Source: JBJELF01 sp051879015
GTDB lineage: Bacteria > Bacillota > Clostridia > Lachnospirales > Lachnospiraceae
Assembly (NCBI GenBank): GCA_051879015.1
Contig: JBJELF010000037.1
Coordinates: 1-22,470, forward strand
Reading direction: 5' to 3'
DNA: 22,470 nt
Shown: piece by piece, positions 1 through 7,045 of the stretch
Position numbering within the stretch: the stretch's first letter is position 1
Layout of the letters: each line of letters starts with the position of its first letter
Position numbers and translations under genes: made by a program
The notes under the pieces: model-generated
Database searches by the model: none
The model's input: only the letters and a program-made list of their open reading frames with translations
What the model was told of the DNA's origin: nothing

Positions 1-13
1 AAGAAATCAATAA

Positions 14-57
14 AAAAGTGGTTTTGTCAGGAAAAAATACTTGACAGAACCACTTTT
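14..57. terminator. Bidirectional hairpin terminator overlapping the ylxM promoter
   Basis: A 16-bp inverted repeat (arms 14-29 and 42-57, one G-T wobble, 12-nt loop) is followed by TTTT on the plus strand and by six T on the minus strand. It probably ends the gene to the left of the window, or transcription entering from the right. Its right arm contains most of the -35 box of the promoter at 41-69, so the terminator and the promoter share bases. Confidence 0.6.
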
Positions 58-69
58 ATCATGTAATAT
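41..69 (+). promoter_or_regulatory. Sigma-A type promoter for ylxM-ffh
   Basis: A perfect -35 TTGACA (41-46) lies 17 bases from TAATAT (64-69). Transcription should begin near 76, which leaves about 55 nt of leader before the ATG at 131. The promoter is a reason to reject the longer open frame that starts with TTG at 41. Confidence 0.75.
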
Positions 70-130
70 AGGCAAGGTGACAAGCAAAGGCAGTCATTTC
101 TGTCGAGCAAAAGATGTAGGAGTGAGCAGC

Positions 131-475
131 ATGGAAAAATTTGTCGAGCAAGCGCTATTGTATGATTTTTACGGAGAGTTGTTGACCGAGCGGCAGCAGC
201 AAGTCTATGAAGCAGTAGTGTTCAATGATTTCTCCTATAGCGAGATTGCCCGTGAGCAGGGAATCAGCAGACAGAGTGTGCATGAGTTGATTCATCGATG
301 TGATACAATTTTGATGGACTACGAGGAAAAACTCCATTTGGTAGAGCATTTTTTAAATCTCAAACATAAAGTAGAGATTATCAAGCAATTGACCGCTCAG
401 TATCGCAGCTCTAAAGAAGAAGCTTTGTTGGAGCAGATAGAAGAAGTATCTCAGTCTGTTATAGATGAAGTTTGA
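131..475 (+). CDS. ylxM: YlxM family DNA-binding / SRP-associated protein
   Basis: A small protein of 114 residues with a sigma-70 region-4-like helix-turn-helix at about residues 20-55 (LTERQQQVYEAV, YSEIAREQGISRQSVHELI), followed by a charged helical tail. YlxM is encoded just before ffh in most Firmicutes and is thought to modulate SRP function or its expression; the mechanism is not well established. The start is the ATG at 131 because AGGAG (118-122) lies 8 bases upstream. The longer in-frame TTG start at 41 would lie inside the promoter. A 41-codon stretch that stays open in the same frame follows its TGA stop. Confidence 0.9.
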   Translation: MEKFVEQALLYDFYGELLTERQQQVYEAVVFNDFSYSEIAREQGISRQSVHELIHRCDTILMDYEEKLHLVEHFLNLKHKVEIIKQLTAQYRSSKEEALLEQIEEVSQSVIDEV

Positions 476-601
476 TTTAGCGGAATAGCTGTTATTGGAC
501 CCTCAAATATTTCATTGTATGGACAGCAATTAGCTGAAATATCGCGGGTAATAAGAGCGCACGGGTTGAAGGTTGCAAATTGGGAATTGTTGAAAGAATG
601 A
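476..601 (+). other. 41-codon open stretch in frame after the ylxM stop
   Basis: Directly after the ylxM TGA the same frame stays open for 41 codons and ends in a TGA that overlaps the ffh ribosome site. Its translation looks protein-like (for example IAVIGPSNISLYGQQLAEI, then HGLKVANWELLKE). It has no ATG; TTG at 515 or ATT at 494 would be the only starts. It could be a remnant of a longer gene, a tiny coupled ORF, or chance: an open run of this length is not rare. No family could be assigned with confidence. Confidence 0.25.
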
Positions 602-611
602 GGAATAATGT

Positions 612-1958
612 ATGGCTTTTGAAAGCTTATCCGATAAGTTACAGAAAGTTTTTAAAAATCTGAAGGGAAAAGGCAAATTAAATGAAGCAGATGTAAAAGC
701 TGCCATGAAGGAAGTCAAGATGGCTCTTCTGGAGGCTGATGTCAACTTCAAAGTGGTTAAGCAGTTTGTCAAGTCCGTTCAGGAAAAAGCAGTCGGTGAA
801 GAAGTGATGAATGGATTAAATCCAGGTCAGATGGTGATTAAGATTGTGCGCGATGAGCTCACTAGCTTAATGGGTTCTGAGATGACTGAAATCGCACTGC
901 GTTCTGGAAATGAAAAGACAGTCATTATGATGGCTGGTTTGCAGGGTTCTGGTAAGACTACCACTGCTGCAAAGTTAGCATCTAAGATGAAGTCCGAGCG
1001 TGGACGTAAGCCATTGCTGGTAGCTTGTGATGTGTATCGTCCGGCAGCTATCAAACAGCTGCAAATTAACGGTGAAAAAGTCGGTGTGGATGTCTTCGAG
1101 ATGGGAGATAAAGAAAAACCGGTCAATATCGCAAAGGCAGCATTGGAATATGCCAACAAAAATGGTCACAATGTAATTTTTATTGATACCGCAGGTCGTC
1201 TTCAAATTGATGAGGATATGATGCAGGAGTTGATTGACATTAAGGAAGCCACCAATGTCAGTCAGACAATATTAGTGGTAGATGCCATGACAGGTCAGGA
1301 TGCTGTTAACGTAGCAAGTACTTTTAATGATAAGATTGGCATTGACGGTGTTGTCTTGACGAAATTGGATGGCGATACTCGAGGTGGTGCAGCTCTCTCC
1401 ATTCGTGCTGTGACAGGAAGACCAATTTTATATGTCGGCATGGGTGAGAAACTTCAGGATTTGGAGCAATTTTATCCAGACCGTATGGCTTCCCGTATTC
1501 TTGGTATGGGCGATGTCCTGACTTTGATAGACAAGGCGTCAGCTCAGATTGATGAAGAGCAGGCAAAGAAATCTTTTGAGAGCTTGAAGAAAGGGCAGTT
1601 CAATTTTAATGATTACTTGCAGCAGTTAGACCAAATGAAGAATATGGGTGGTATGAATGCGATTTTAGATATGCTTCCAGGTATGGGTACTGGCAAGATG
1701 AAAAATATGCCAGAGATTGACGAGTCACAGTTTGACCGTGTGCGCTCTATTATCTATTCCATGACCTATGAGGAGCGCGAAAATCCAGACATTATTAATA
1801 TGTCCAGAAAGAATCGTATTGCGAAAGGTGCAGGTGTCAACATTGCAGAAGTAAATCGTTTGATGAAGCAGTTTGAGCAGTCTAGAAAGATGATGAAACA
1901 GATGTCAGGTATGATGACAGGCAAGAATAAAAAAGGAAGATTCAAACTTCCTTTTTAA
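612..1958 (+). CDS. ffh: Signal recognition particle GTPase Ffh (SRP54)
   Basis: A protein of 448 residues, the usual length. Ffh binds 4.5S/6S RNA and signal peptides emerging from the ribosome and delivers them to FtsY at the membrane. The N domain covers about residues 1-90. The G domain shows the P-loop GLQGSGKTTT (109-118), DTAGR (192-196) and TKLDGDTRGG (250-259). The methionine-rich M domain fills the C-terminal third (many Met-Met pairs, GMGTGKMKNMP) and ends in a basic tail. The start is ATG 612 with TGAGGA 7 bases upstream. It is probably cotranscribed with ylxM from the promoter at 41-69. Confidence 0.98.
   Translation: MAFESLSDKLQKVFKNLKGKGKLNEADVKAAMKEVKMALLEADVNFKVVKQFVKSVQEKAVGEEVMNGLNPGQMVIKIVRDELTSLMGSEMTEIALRSGNEKTVIMMAGLQGSGKTTTAAKLASKMKSERGRKPLLVACDVYRPAAIKQLQINGEKVGVDVFEMGDKEKPVNIAKAALEYANKNGHNVIFIDTAGRLQIDEDMMQELIDIKEATNVSQTILVVDAMTGQDAVNVASTFNDKIGIDGVVLTKLDGDTRGGAALSIRAVTGRPILYVGMGEKLQDLEQFYPDRMASRILGMGDVLTLIDKASAQIDEEQAKKSFESLKKGQFNFNDYLQQLDQMKNMGGMNAILDMLPGMGTGKMKNMPEIDESQFDRVRSIIYSMTYEERENPDIINMSRKNRIAKGAGVNIAEVNRLMKQFEQSRKMMKQMSGMMTGKNKKGRFKLPF
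1930..1956. terminator. Hairpin across the 3' end of ffh
   Basis: A perfect 10-bp stem (arms 1930-1939 and 1947-1956, 7-nt loop) with A-rich and T-rich ends overlaps the last codons and the stop of ffh. It has the look of a weak or partial rho-independent terminator. It may lower read-through into rpsP or stabilise the 3' end; the A/T-rich stem makes full termination doubtful. Confidence 0.4.
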
Positions 1959-2037
1959 TGCGCACAGATTTGTGAGAATAAATAGTTCATGAGGTGCAAA
2001 TTGTGTGCAGCGAGTAGGCAAAAGATAGGCTTACTCG
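1959..2037 (+). promoter_or_regulatory. Structured ffh-rpsP intergenic leader
   Basis: Two further stems follow the ffh stop. An 8-bp stem pairs 1959-1966 with 2002-2009 (one wobble), and a 9-bp stem pairs 2011-2019 with 2029-2037 (one wobble, 9-nt loop). No T-run follows either, so they look like RNA folding or processing elements ahead of the ribosomal protein S16 gene and not like terminators. No known class was recognised. Confidence 0.35.
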
Positions 2038-2086
2038 AATAGATTTATAAAAACACTAATAAAGATTTAATTGGAGGAAATTAACA

Positions 2087-2329
2087 ATGGTAAAGATGAG
2101 ATTAACAAGAATGGGTAAGAAGAAGGCTCCTATCTATAGAGTAGTTGTAGCAGATGAGAGAAGTCCAAGAGATGGTCGTTTCATTGCGGTAGTTGGAAGC
2201 TATGACCCAAATCAGAATCCAAGCGCAATCAAATTTGATGAAGCAGAGGCTAAGAAGTGGCTGCAGAATGGTGCTCAGCCAACTGAGACAGTTGCTAAGT
2301 TGTTGAAGATTGCTGGTATTGAGAAATAA
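2087..2329 (+). CDS. rpsP: 30S ribosomal protein S16
   Basis: An 80-residue protein beginning MVKMRLTRMGKKKAPIYRVV, followed by ADERSPRDGRFIAVVGSYDP, which is diagnostic of S16. S16 binds 16S rRNA and helps assemble the 30S body. A strong GGAGGAAA lies just before the ATG. It follows ffh and precedes khpA, rimM and trmD, the usual order in Firmicutes. Length is normal and nothing is missing. Confidence 0.98.
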   Translation: MVKMRLTRMGKKKAPIYRVVVADERSPRDGRFIAVVGSYDPNQNPSAIKFDEAEAKKWLQNGAQPTETVAKLLKIAGIEK

Positions 2330-2397
2330 ATTAAAATGATTTATGCTCATAAAAATGCTGAGATTAATAGATCTTACGTCCCCATGGAGGCGAGCAA

Positions 2398-2625
2398 ATG
2401 AAAGAATTAGTGGAAGTGATTGCAAAATCATTGGTAGAATTTCCGGATCAGGTGGAAGTGACTGAGACAGAGACAGAAAAAGGTATTGTCTTGGAGTTGA
2501 AAGTGGCTGAATCTGATACAGGAAAAGTAATTGGGAAGCAGGGCAGAGTTGCAAAGGCAATTCGTTCTGTTGTGAAGGCTGCTGCCTCCAGAGAGGATAA
2601 GAAGGTTATCGTAGAAATTCAGTAA
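2398..2625 (+). CDS. khpA: KH-domain RNA-binding protein KhpA
   Basis: A 75-residue single KH-domain protein with the GxxG loop in VIGKQGR (residues 44-50). KhpA proteins bind RNA and, in streptococci and other Firmicutes, work with KhpB/EloR in controlling cell elongation and small-RNA biology. The gene lies between rpsP and rimM as in most relatives. GGAGG precedes the ATG. A strong terminator follows at 2680-2703, so rpsP-khpA may be produced at a higher level than rimM-trmD. Confidence 0.93.
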   Translation: MKELVEVIAKSLVEFPDQVEVTETETEKGIVLELKVAESDTGKVIGKQGRVAKAIRSVVKAAASREDKKVIVEIQ

Positions 2626-2679
2626 GATATTACATCTTATACGAAAGCTGGTGGCAGATTATCTGCAAAGAGCAAATGA

Positions 2680-2716
2680 GAGCTGTCTAGCATTAGACAG
2701 CTCTTTTGTTTTTTCA
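2680..2716 (+). terminator. Rho-independent terminator between khpA and rimM
   Basis: A perfect 10-bp GC-containing stem (2680-2689 with 2694-2703, 4-nt loop GCAT) is followed by TTTTGTTTTTT. This is a textbook terminator. As rimM starts only 36 nt later and no clear promoter is visible in between, it probably acts as an attenuator with partial read-through. Confidence 0.85.
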
Positions 2717-2739
2717 AGTAAAAAGTAGGAGAAAAATGC

Positions 2740-3252
2740 ATGGAGAGTCAATTGCGAGTAGGTGTGGTTACAAGTACACATGGATTAAAAGGTGAGGTTA
2801 AAGTTTATCCGACCACCGATACACCAGACCGTTTTTTTGATATTGAGAAAGTATACATCAAAATAGGAAGAGACCAGAAAAGATTAGAGATAGAAAATGT
2901 GCGCTTTTTCAAAGAGCAAGTTATTTTAAAATTTAAGGGAATGAATCGCATTGAGGATGTAGAAAATTTCCGTCAGTGTGAGCTCTATATTGACAGGGAA
3001 GATGCTGTTGCCTGCGAGGAAAATGAAAATTACATTGGTGATTTAATTGACATGGATGTTGTTACAGAGGATGGACAGTATCTGGGTGTATTGACTGATG
3101 TCTACGAGACGGGAGCCAATGATGTCTATATCGTAGAGACAAAAGCGGGCAAGGAGTTGATGATTCCTGCTATTCCTGATTGCATCTTGGAAGTAGATTT
3201 AGAAAAAAATGAGATGACAGTACATCTGTTGGATGGTTTGTTGGATTTATAA
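2740..3252 (+). CDS. rimM: 16S rRNA processing / ribosome maturation factor RimM
   Basis: A 170-residue protein starting with the family N-terminus (LRVGVVTSTHGLKGEVKVYP), a beta-barrel domain, then a PRC-barrel region at about 95-168 (YIGDLIDMDVVTEDGQYLG, MIPAIPDCILEVDL). RimM helps the 30S head assemble and associates with S19. The length is normal. AGGAG lies about 7 nt before the chosen ATG; an ATG 4 bases upstream is out of frame. The gene is followed by trmD, its usual partner. Confidence 0.96.
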   Translation: MESQLRVGVVTSTHGLKGEVKVYPTTDTPDRFFDIEKVYIKIGRDQKRLEIENVRFFKEQVILKFKGMNRIEDVENFRQCELYIDREDAVACEENENYIGDLIDMDVVTEDGQYLGVLTDVYETGANDVYIVETKAGKELMIPAIPDCILEVDLEKNEMTVHLLDGLLDL

Positions 3253-3270
3253 TCGGGAAGGAAATTAGGC

Positions 3271-4041
3271 ATGAAATTTTATATTTTGACTTTATTTCCT
3301 GAGATGGTGATGCAGGGATTAAATACCAGTATTATTGGCCGCGCAGTAGAAAAAAATTTAATTTCTCTTGAAGCCATCAATATCCGAGATTATTCTCAGA
3401 ACAAGCATAAAAAAGTGGATGATTATCCTTATGGCGGCGGAGCCGGCATGGTAATGCAGGCGGAACCGGTTTATTTGGCCTGCAAGGATTTGGAGGAAAA
3501 ATTAGGACATAAGCCTCGGGTGATTTATATGACACCTCAAGGTAAAGTCTTTAACCAGGCAATTGCTCAGGAACTAGCCCAGGAGGAAGATCTGGTTTTT
3601 TTGTGTGGTCATTATGAAGGTATTGATGAGAGAGCTCTTGAAATGGTGGCTACAGATTATTTGTCGGCGGGAGATTATGTGCTGACAGGAGGAGAACTGC
3701 CAGCAATGATGATGATTGACTGTATTTCTCGGTTGGTTCCGGGAGTATTAAACAATGATTTGTCGGCTGAGGTGGAATCCTTTCATGATAATCTATTGGA
3801 ATATCCTCAGTACACACGTCCAGAAGAGTTTATGGGAAAGAGAGTGCCGGATGTACTTTTATCCGGGCATCATGCTAAGATAGAGGAGTGGAGAAGACAA
3901 AAATCTATCGAGAAGACGCTGCAGGTGCGTCCAGAATTATTAGAGCAGGCAAACCTATCAAAGAAAGAAAAAAAATATTTGGAACAGCTGCAGAAAGCAT
4001 ATCATTCAATTGACTCAGCTGTGCATGGTAGTGATGAGTAG
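3271..4041 (+). CDS. trmD: tRNA (guanine-N1)-methyltransferase TrmD
   Basis: A 256-residue SPOUT methyltransferase that makes m1G37 in tRNAs reading codons that begin with C, and so prevents +1 frameshifts. Visible motifs are GGGAGMVMQ (55-63), YMTPQG (86-91), CGHYEG (112-117), the knot segment LSAGDYVLTGGELP (131-144), SFHD with the likely catalytic Asp at 173, and YTRP (181-184). All are intact. AAGGAA precedes the ATG, 18 nt after the rimM stop. In many Firmicutes rplS comes next; here it does not. Confidence 0.97.
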   Translation: MKFYILTLFPEMVMQGLNTSIIGRAVEKNLISLEAINIRDYSQNKHKKVDDYPYGGGAGMVMQAEPVYLACKDLEEKLGHKPRVIYMTPQGKVFNQAIAQELAQEEDLVFLCGHYEGIDERALEMVATDYLSAGDYVLTGGELPAMMMIDCISRLVPGVLNNDLSAEVESFHDNLLEYPQYTRPEEFMGKRVPDVLLSGHHAKIEEWRRQKSIEKTLQVRPELLEQANLSKKEKKYLEQLQKAYHSIDSAVHGSDE

Positions 4042-4095
4042 TAACGGTGTAGGAAGTTGAGGTAATTGTCAGGGTTGAAAAAAGTAAAAAAGTGC

Positions 4096-4124
4096 TTGAC
4101 ATTCAAAAATTACTGTGGTAGTAT
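4096..4124 (+). promoter_or_regulatory. Sigma-A type promoter for infC-rpmI-rplT
   Basis: TTGACA (4096-4101) and TAGTAT (4119-4124) are separated by exactly 17 bases. The expected start near 4131 gives an unusually long leader of about 220 nt before infC. Confidence 0.8.
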
Positions 4125-4130
4125 ATAACA

Positions 4131-4300
4131 CGTTGAGAAAAGCAGCAGGAAAGTAGAGTATCCACTCTCACCTTGGCGTTGTAATGAAATGTCCCGGGTT
4201 TATATTGTAAGGTCGATAATAAAGTTTGGACGGATTTTTGCGCCCAAAAACGATTTTATGAATTTATGTGGATAATCTATGGTTATCCACTTTTTATTTC
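4131..4300 (+). promoter_or_regulatory. infC leader RNA with terminator (L20-leader-like)
   Basis: The untranslated leader can form several helices: AGAGT with ACTCT, ACCTT with AAGGT, GTCC with GGAC, and a 6-bp stem pairing 4235-4240 with 4245-4250. It ends in a rho-independent terminator (arms 4268-4275 and 4283-4290, 7-nt loop, then TTTTTA). A leader terminator upstream of infC-rpmI-rplT is the known arrangement for autoregulation by ribosomal protein L20 in Bacillus. Assignment to that family here rests on position and structure, not on a covariance-model match. Confidence 0.65.
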
Positions 4301-4353
4301 CAAACAATTTATGGATTTTTATCCAGCCTATTATAAGATGGGGGTACAGAACT

Positions 4354-4857
4354 ATTAGCGAGTTAGTAATCAATGAACAGATCAAAGACAAGGAAGTTCG
4401 TGTAGTTAATGAAGATGGAGAGCAGATGGGTATCATGTCTGCAAAGGATGCATTAAAGTTGGCAAAGGATGCAAATTTGGATTTAGTAAAGATTGCTCCA
4501 AATGCAAAGCCGCCAGTGTGCAAGATTATCGATTTCAGTAAGTATCGTTATGAGCAGATGCGCAAGGAGAAAGAAGCGAAGAAGAAGCAGAAAGTAATTG
4601 AAGTGAAGGAAGTTCGTCTGTCTCCGAATATTGATACAAACGATTTAAATACGAAGATGAACAGTGCACGCAAGTTCCTTGAAAAAGGAAACAAAGTAAA
4701 GGTTACCTTGCGCTTCAAGGGACGTGAAATGGCACATATGACCAATACAAAACATATCCTTGATGATTTTGCAGAAAACCTTGCAGATGTCGCTATGGTT
4801 GAAAAACCAGCGAAGTTGGAAGGAAGAAGCATGAGTCTAGTACTGGCGAAGAAATAA
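4354..4857 (+). CDS. infC: Translation initiation factor IF-3 (probable AUU start)
   Basis: IF-3 binds the 30S subunit, checks initiator tRNA and start codon, and prevents early 50S joining. The N-domain starts ISELVINEQIKDKEVRVV; the linker and C-domain contain PPVCKIIDFSKYRYEQ and KVKVTLRFKGREMAH. The longer frame from ATG 4279 would begin inside the leader terminator and add 25 hydrophobic residues foreign to the family. The ATT at 4354, 9 bases after a GGGGG run, gives 167 residues, the normal length. AUU initiation is the known autoregulatory feature of infC in many bacteria, because IF-3 itself discriminates against it. Confidence 0.93.
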   Translation: MSELVINEQIKDKEVRVVNEDGEQMGIMSAKDALKLAKDANLDLVKIAPNAKPPVCKIIDFSKYRYEQMRKEKEAKKKQKVIEVKEVRLSPNIDTNDLNTKMNSARKFLEKGNKVKVTLRFKGREMAHMTNTKHILDDFAENLADVAMVEKPAKLEGRSMSLVLAKK

Positions 4858-4897
4858 ATAAAGTTCATTTTAATTTTTTAAACAGGAGGAATTAGTT

Positions 4898-5095
4898 ATG
4901 CCAAAGGTAAAAACAAGCAGAGCAGCAGCAAAGCGTTTTAAGACAACAGGTACAGGAAAGTTAAAGAGAATGAAGGCTTACAAGAGCCACATTTTGACAA
5001 AGAAGTCTACCAAGAGAAAGAGAAATCTTAGACAGGCCACCATTACGGATTCTACTAATGTTAAGGCAATGAAAAAGATTTTACCATACTTATAA
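4898..5095 (+). CDS. rpmI: 50S ribosomal protein L35
   Basis: A very basic 65-residue protein with the family pattern MPKVKTSRAAAKRFKTTGTG, followed by KSHILTKKSTKRKRNLR. AGGAGG precedes the ATG. It sits between infC and rplT in the universal order and is translated from the same transcript. Nothing is unusual. Confidence 0.98.
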   Translation: MPKVKTSRAAAKRFKTTGTGKLKRMKAYKSHILTKKSTKRKRNLRQATITDSTNVKAMKKILPYL

Positions 5096-5137
5096 TTTGA
5101 AAAAATTTGAATCATAAAATTAAGGAGGAATACCGAC

Positions 5138-5494
5138 ATGGCAAGAGTTAAAGGCGGTTTGAATGCTAAGAAGAAGCACAATAGAGTATTAAAGTTGGCT
5201 AAGGGCTATAGAGGAGCTCGTTCCAAGCAGTATAGAGTAGCAAAGCAGTCTGTTATGAGAGCACTTACAAGTTCTTATGCAGGTAGAAAGGAAAGAAAGA
5301 GACAGTTCAGACAGCTGTGGATTGCTCGTATCAATGCAGCAGCTAGAATGAATGGTCTTTCCTACAGCAAGTTTATGTTTGGTTTGAAGCAGGCCGGCGT
5401 TGAGTTGAACAGAAAAGTATTGGCAGATATGGCTGTCAATGATGCAGCTGGATTTGCTAAATTGGCAGAGGTTGCTAAGGCTCAGTTGGCTTAA
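5138..5494 (+). CDS. rplT: 50S ribosomal protein L20
   Basis: A basic 118-residue protein with the L20 pattern MARVKGGLNAKKKHNRVLKL, then AKGYRGARSKQYRVAK and LWIARINAAARMNGLSYS. It binds 23S rRNA early in 50S assembly and, in Firmicutes, represses its own operon through the infC leader. It carries a strong AGGAGG site. After the stop comes about 200 nt with only weak inverted repeats (for example 5508-5514 with 5573-5579) and no clear rho-independent terminator. Confidence 0.98.
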   Translation: MARVKGGLNAKKKHNRVLKLAKGYRGARSKQYRVAKQSVMRALTSSYAGRKERKRQFRQLWIARINAAARMNGLSYSKFMFGLKQAGVELNRKVLADMAVNDAAGFAKLAEVAKAQLA

Positions 5495-5650
5495 TTATGA
5501 GAAGTCAATTGTGAGTGGCAGCAAATAGAAATCCACTTAGATCGATATCATTGTACTTCATGTTTGTATGAGTCACAATGAATGAAAAAAGTAATTATCC
5601 AGTCAGATACAAATTTATGGGAAATAGCTTATTGATAATAAAGTCTGTTT

Positions 5651-5679
5651 TTGAAAATTTGAACTTGACTGAATAATTA
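5651..5679 (+). promoter_or_regulatory. Likely promoter for tRNA-Arg
   Basis: TTGAAA (5651-5656), a 17-base spacer and TAATTA (5674-5679) lie 12 nt upstream of the tRNA. The nearby TTGACT at 5665 would put its -10 inside the tRNA and was not chosen. Confidence 0.5.
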
Positions 5680-5691
5680 CGAAAAGAATAT

Positions 5692-5765
<74 letters not shown>

Positions 5766-5770
5766 TTGTT

Positions 5771-5808
5771 AACGCCTTGGTTGAGGAATCAGCCAGGGCG
5801 TTTTGTTT
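5771..5808 (+). terminator. Rho-independent terminator after tRNA-Arg
   Basis: A 10-bp stem (5771-5780 with 5793-5802, one wobble) is followed by a T-rich tail. It separates the tRNA transcript from the McrC-like gene, for which no clear promoter of its own was seen. Confidence 0.75.
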
Positions 5809-5839
5809 CCTTAAATTTCAAAGTAAGTGGAGATAAGTG

Positions 5840-6871
5840 ATGATACCAATAAAAAATATTTATTATATGTTATCCTATGCATTTCAGATATTGCAGACAG
5901 CAGGATATCGGGATATGGCATTGGAAGAGTTTGACAATGCAAAAGAACTCTGTGCAGCGATTCTGATTCAGGGGATGGAGAATTTACAAAAACGTGGCTT
6001 AGAGCGAGAATATGTTTCCAATACGGAGCAGATGAGCCAAATTCGGGGAAAAATCGAATTGTCTCAATCGATTGTCAATGCCAATGTCTCAAGGCGACAG
6101 CTCATTTGTAGCTATGACGAGTTTTCTAGTAATCACTATGAAAATCAGATTATGAAAACAACAATGGAATGGCTGCTGCGAGCCGATATTTCCAGACATA
6201 GAAAACGAGCGATAAAACAACTGCTGTTTGCCATGGACGGAATTGATACCGTAGATTGGAGAAAAATTCAGTGGAGTATAGTACAGAATCCTAGAAGTAA
6301 AAATAAAAATATGCAGATGTTACTGTCCATTTGTTATATGGTCTTGGAAGGATTGATTCAGACCGGAGAAGATGGTCGAGTTCATATGCAAGATTATTTT
6401 GATGAGCAGCGGATGAGCCGTCTATATGAAAAATTTTTGCTGGAATATTATAAAAAGGAATTTCCAAACATAAAAGTACATAGTGGTAAAATTTCATGGC
6501 AGTTGGATGATGGCAACAAAGAGTTACTGCCAACCATGCAGAGTGATATTATGTTAGAATATAAGGATAAAATATTAATTATCGATGCGAAATATTATGC
6601 GCATACGACTCAGAGCTATTTTTCAGCACATAAAATTCACTCGGATAATCTGTATCAAATTTTTACTTATGTAAAAAATAAAGCAGAAGAACAAAAATCA
6701 AATGGACGGACTGTGGCAGGATTATTGCTGTATGCAGGGACAGATGAAGAAATTTGGCCAAATCAGACTTACCATATGAGTGGAAATCGAATTTCTGTCA
6801 AAACATTGGATTTAAATTGTATGTTTGATGAAATTTGTCGACAATTGCGTTATATTATAGAGGAGATGTAA
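5840..6871 (+). CDS. McrC-like nuclease subunit without McrB partner
   Basis: A 343-residue protein resembling McrC, the nuclease subunit of the modified-cytosine restriction system McrBC (E. coli McrC is of similar length). The N-terminal helical part begins IPIKNIYYMLSYAFQ. The C-terminal part carries a PD-(D/E)xK pattern: D236 in QSDIML, then D249 and K251 in IIDAKYY, followed by NLYQIFTYV. McrC normally needs the AAA+ GTPase McrB, which moves DNA; no McrB lies in this window. The start is ATG 5840, 7 bases after GGAG; the GTG three bases earlier is less likely. It could be an orphan, a partner of a distant McrB, or a unit working with the downstream Tpt1-like gene. Confidence 0.82.
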   Translation: MIPIKNIYYMLSYAFQILQTAGYRDMALEEFDNAKELCAAILIQGMENLQKRGLEREYVSNTEQMSQIRGKIELSQSIVNANVSRRQLICSYDEFSSNHYENQIMKTTMEWLLRADISRHRKRAIKQLLFAMDGIDTVDWRKIQWSIVQNPRSKNKNMQMLLSICYMVLEGLIQTGEDGRVHMQDYFDEQRMSRLYEKFLLEYYKKEFPNIKVHSGKISWQLDDGNKELLPTMQSDIMLEYKDKILIIDAKYYAHTTQSYFSAHKIHSDNLYQIFTYVKNKAEEQKSNGRTVAGLLLYAGTDEEIWPNQTYHMSGNRISVKTLDLNCMFDEICRQLRYIIEEM

Positions 6872-6918
6872 AGATTTTACTATATAAGTTCAGTTTCAAA
6901 GCAGAGACCGAAGGGATG

Positions 6919-6964
6919 TTTGCAGACCAGTCCGTGGACTAATATCTGTGATGGTGCCTGCAAA
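6919..6964. repeat. Inverted repeat between the mcrC-like and tpt1-like genes
   Basis: A 7-bp outer stem (6919-6925 with 6958-6964) encloses smaller self-complementary segments. Together with the palindrome at 6983-7006 it makes most of this 174-nt gap structured. No RNA family was recognised. Confidence 0.35.
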
Positions 6965-6982
6965 GCAATCCATAGGTATCAA

Positions 6983-7006
6983 GGGGTCAAAATACCTTTT
7001 GACCCC
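6983..7006. repeat. Palindromic repeat, copy 1
   Basis: A perfect 10-bp stem (6983-6992 with 6997-7006) with a 4-nt loop TACC. Its reverse complement matches the palindrome at 15046-15069 except for one base pair, which changes from G-C to A-T on both arms. The similarity extends a few bases beyond the stem. It looks like a short dispersed palindromic element. Confidence 0.75.
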
Positions 7007-7045
7007 AACATCATAATATTGGATGTAAGAAAGGGGAAAATGACA

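Noticed and set aside
41..130. Longer YlxM start at TTG 41
   Set aside because: It lies on the -35 box of a strong promoter, so it would not be transcribed; ATG 131 has a good ribosome site.
473..475. Selenocysteine UGA in ylxM
   Set aside because: YlxM proteins normally end about here and no selenocysteine insertion hairpin was recognised after the UGA.
4279..4353. IF-3 starting at ATG 4279
   Set aside because: The codon is inside the leader terminator and the added residues do not fit IF-3.
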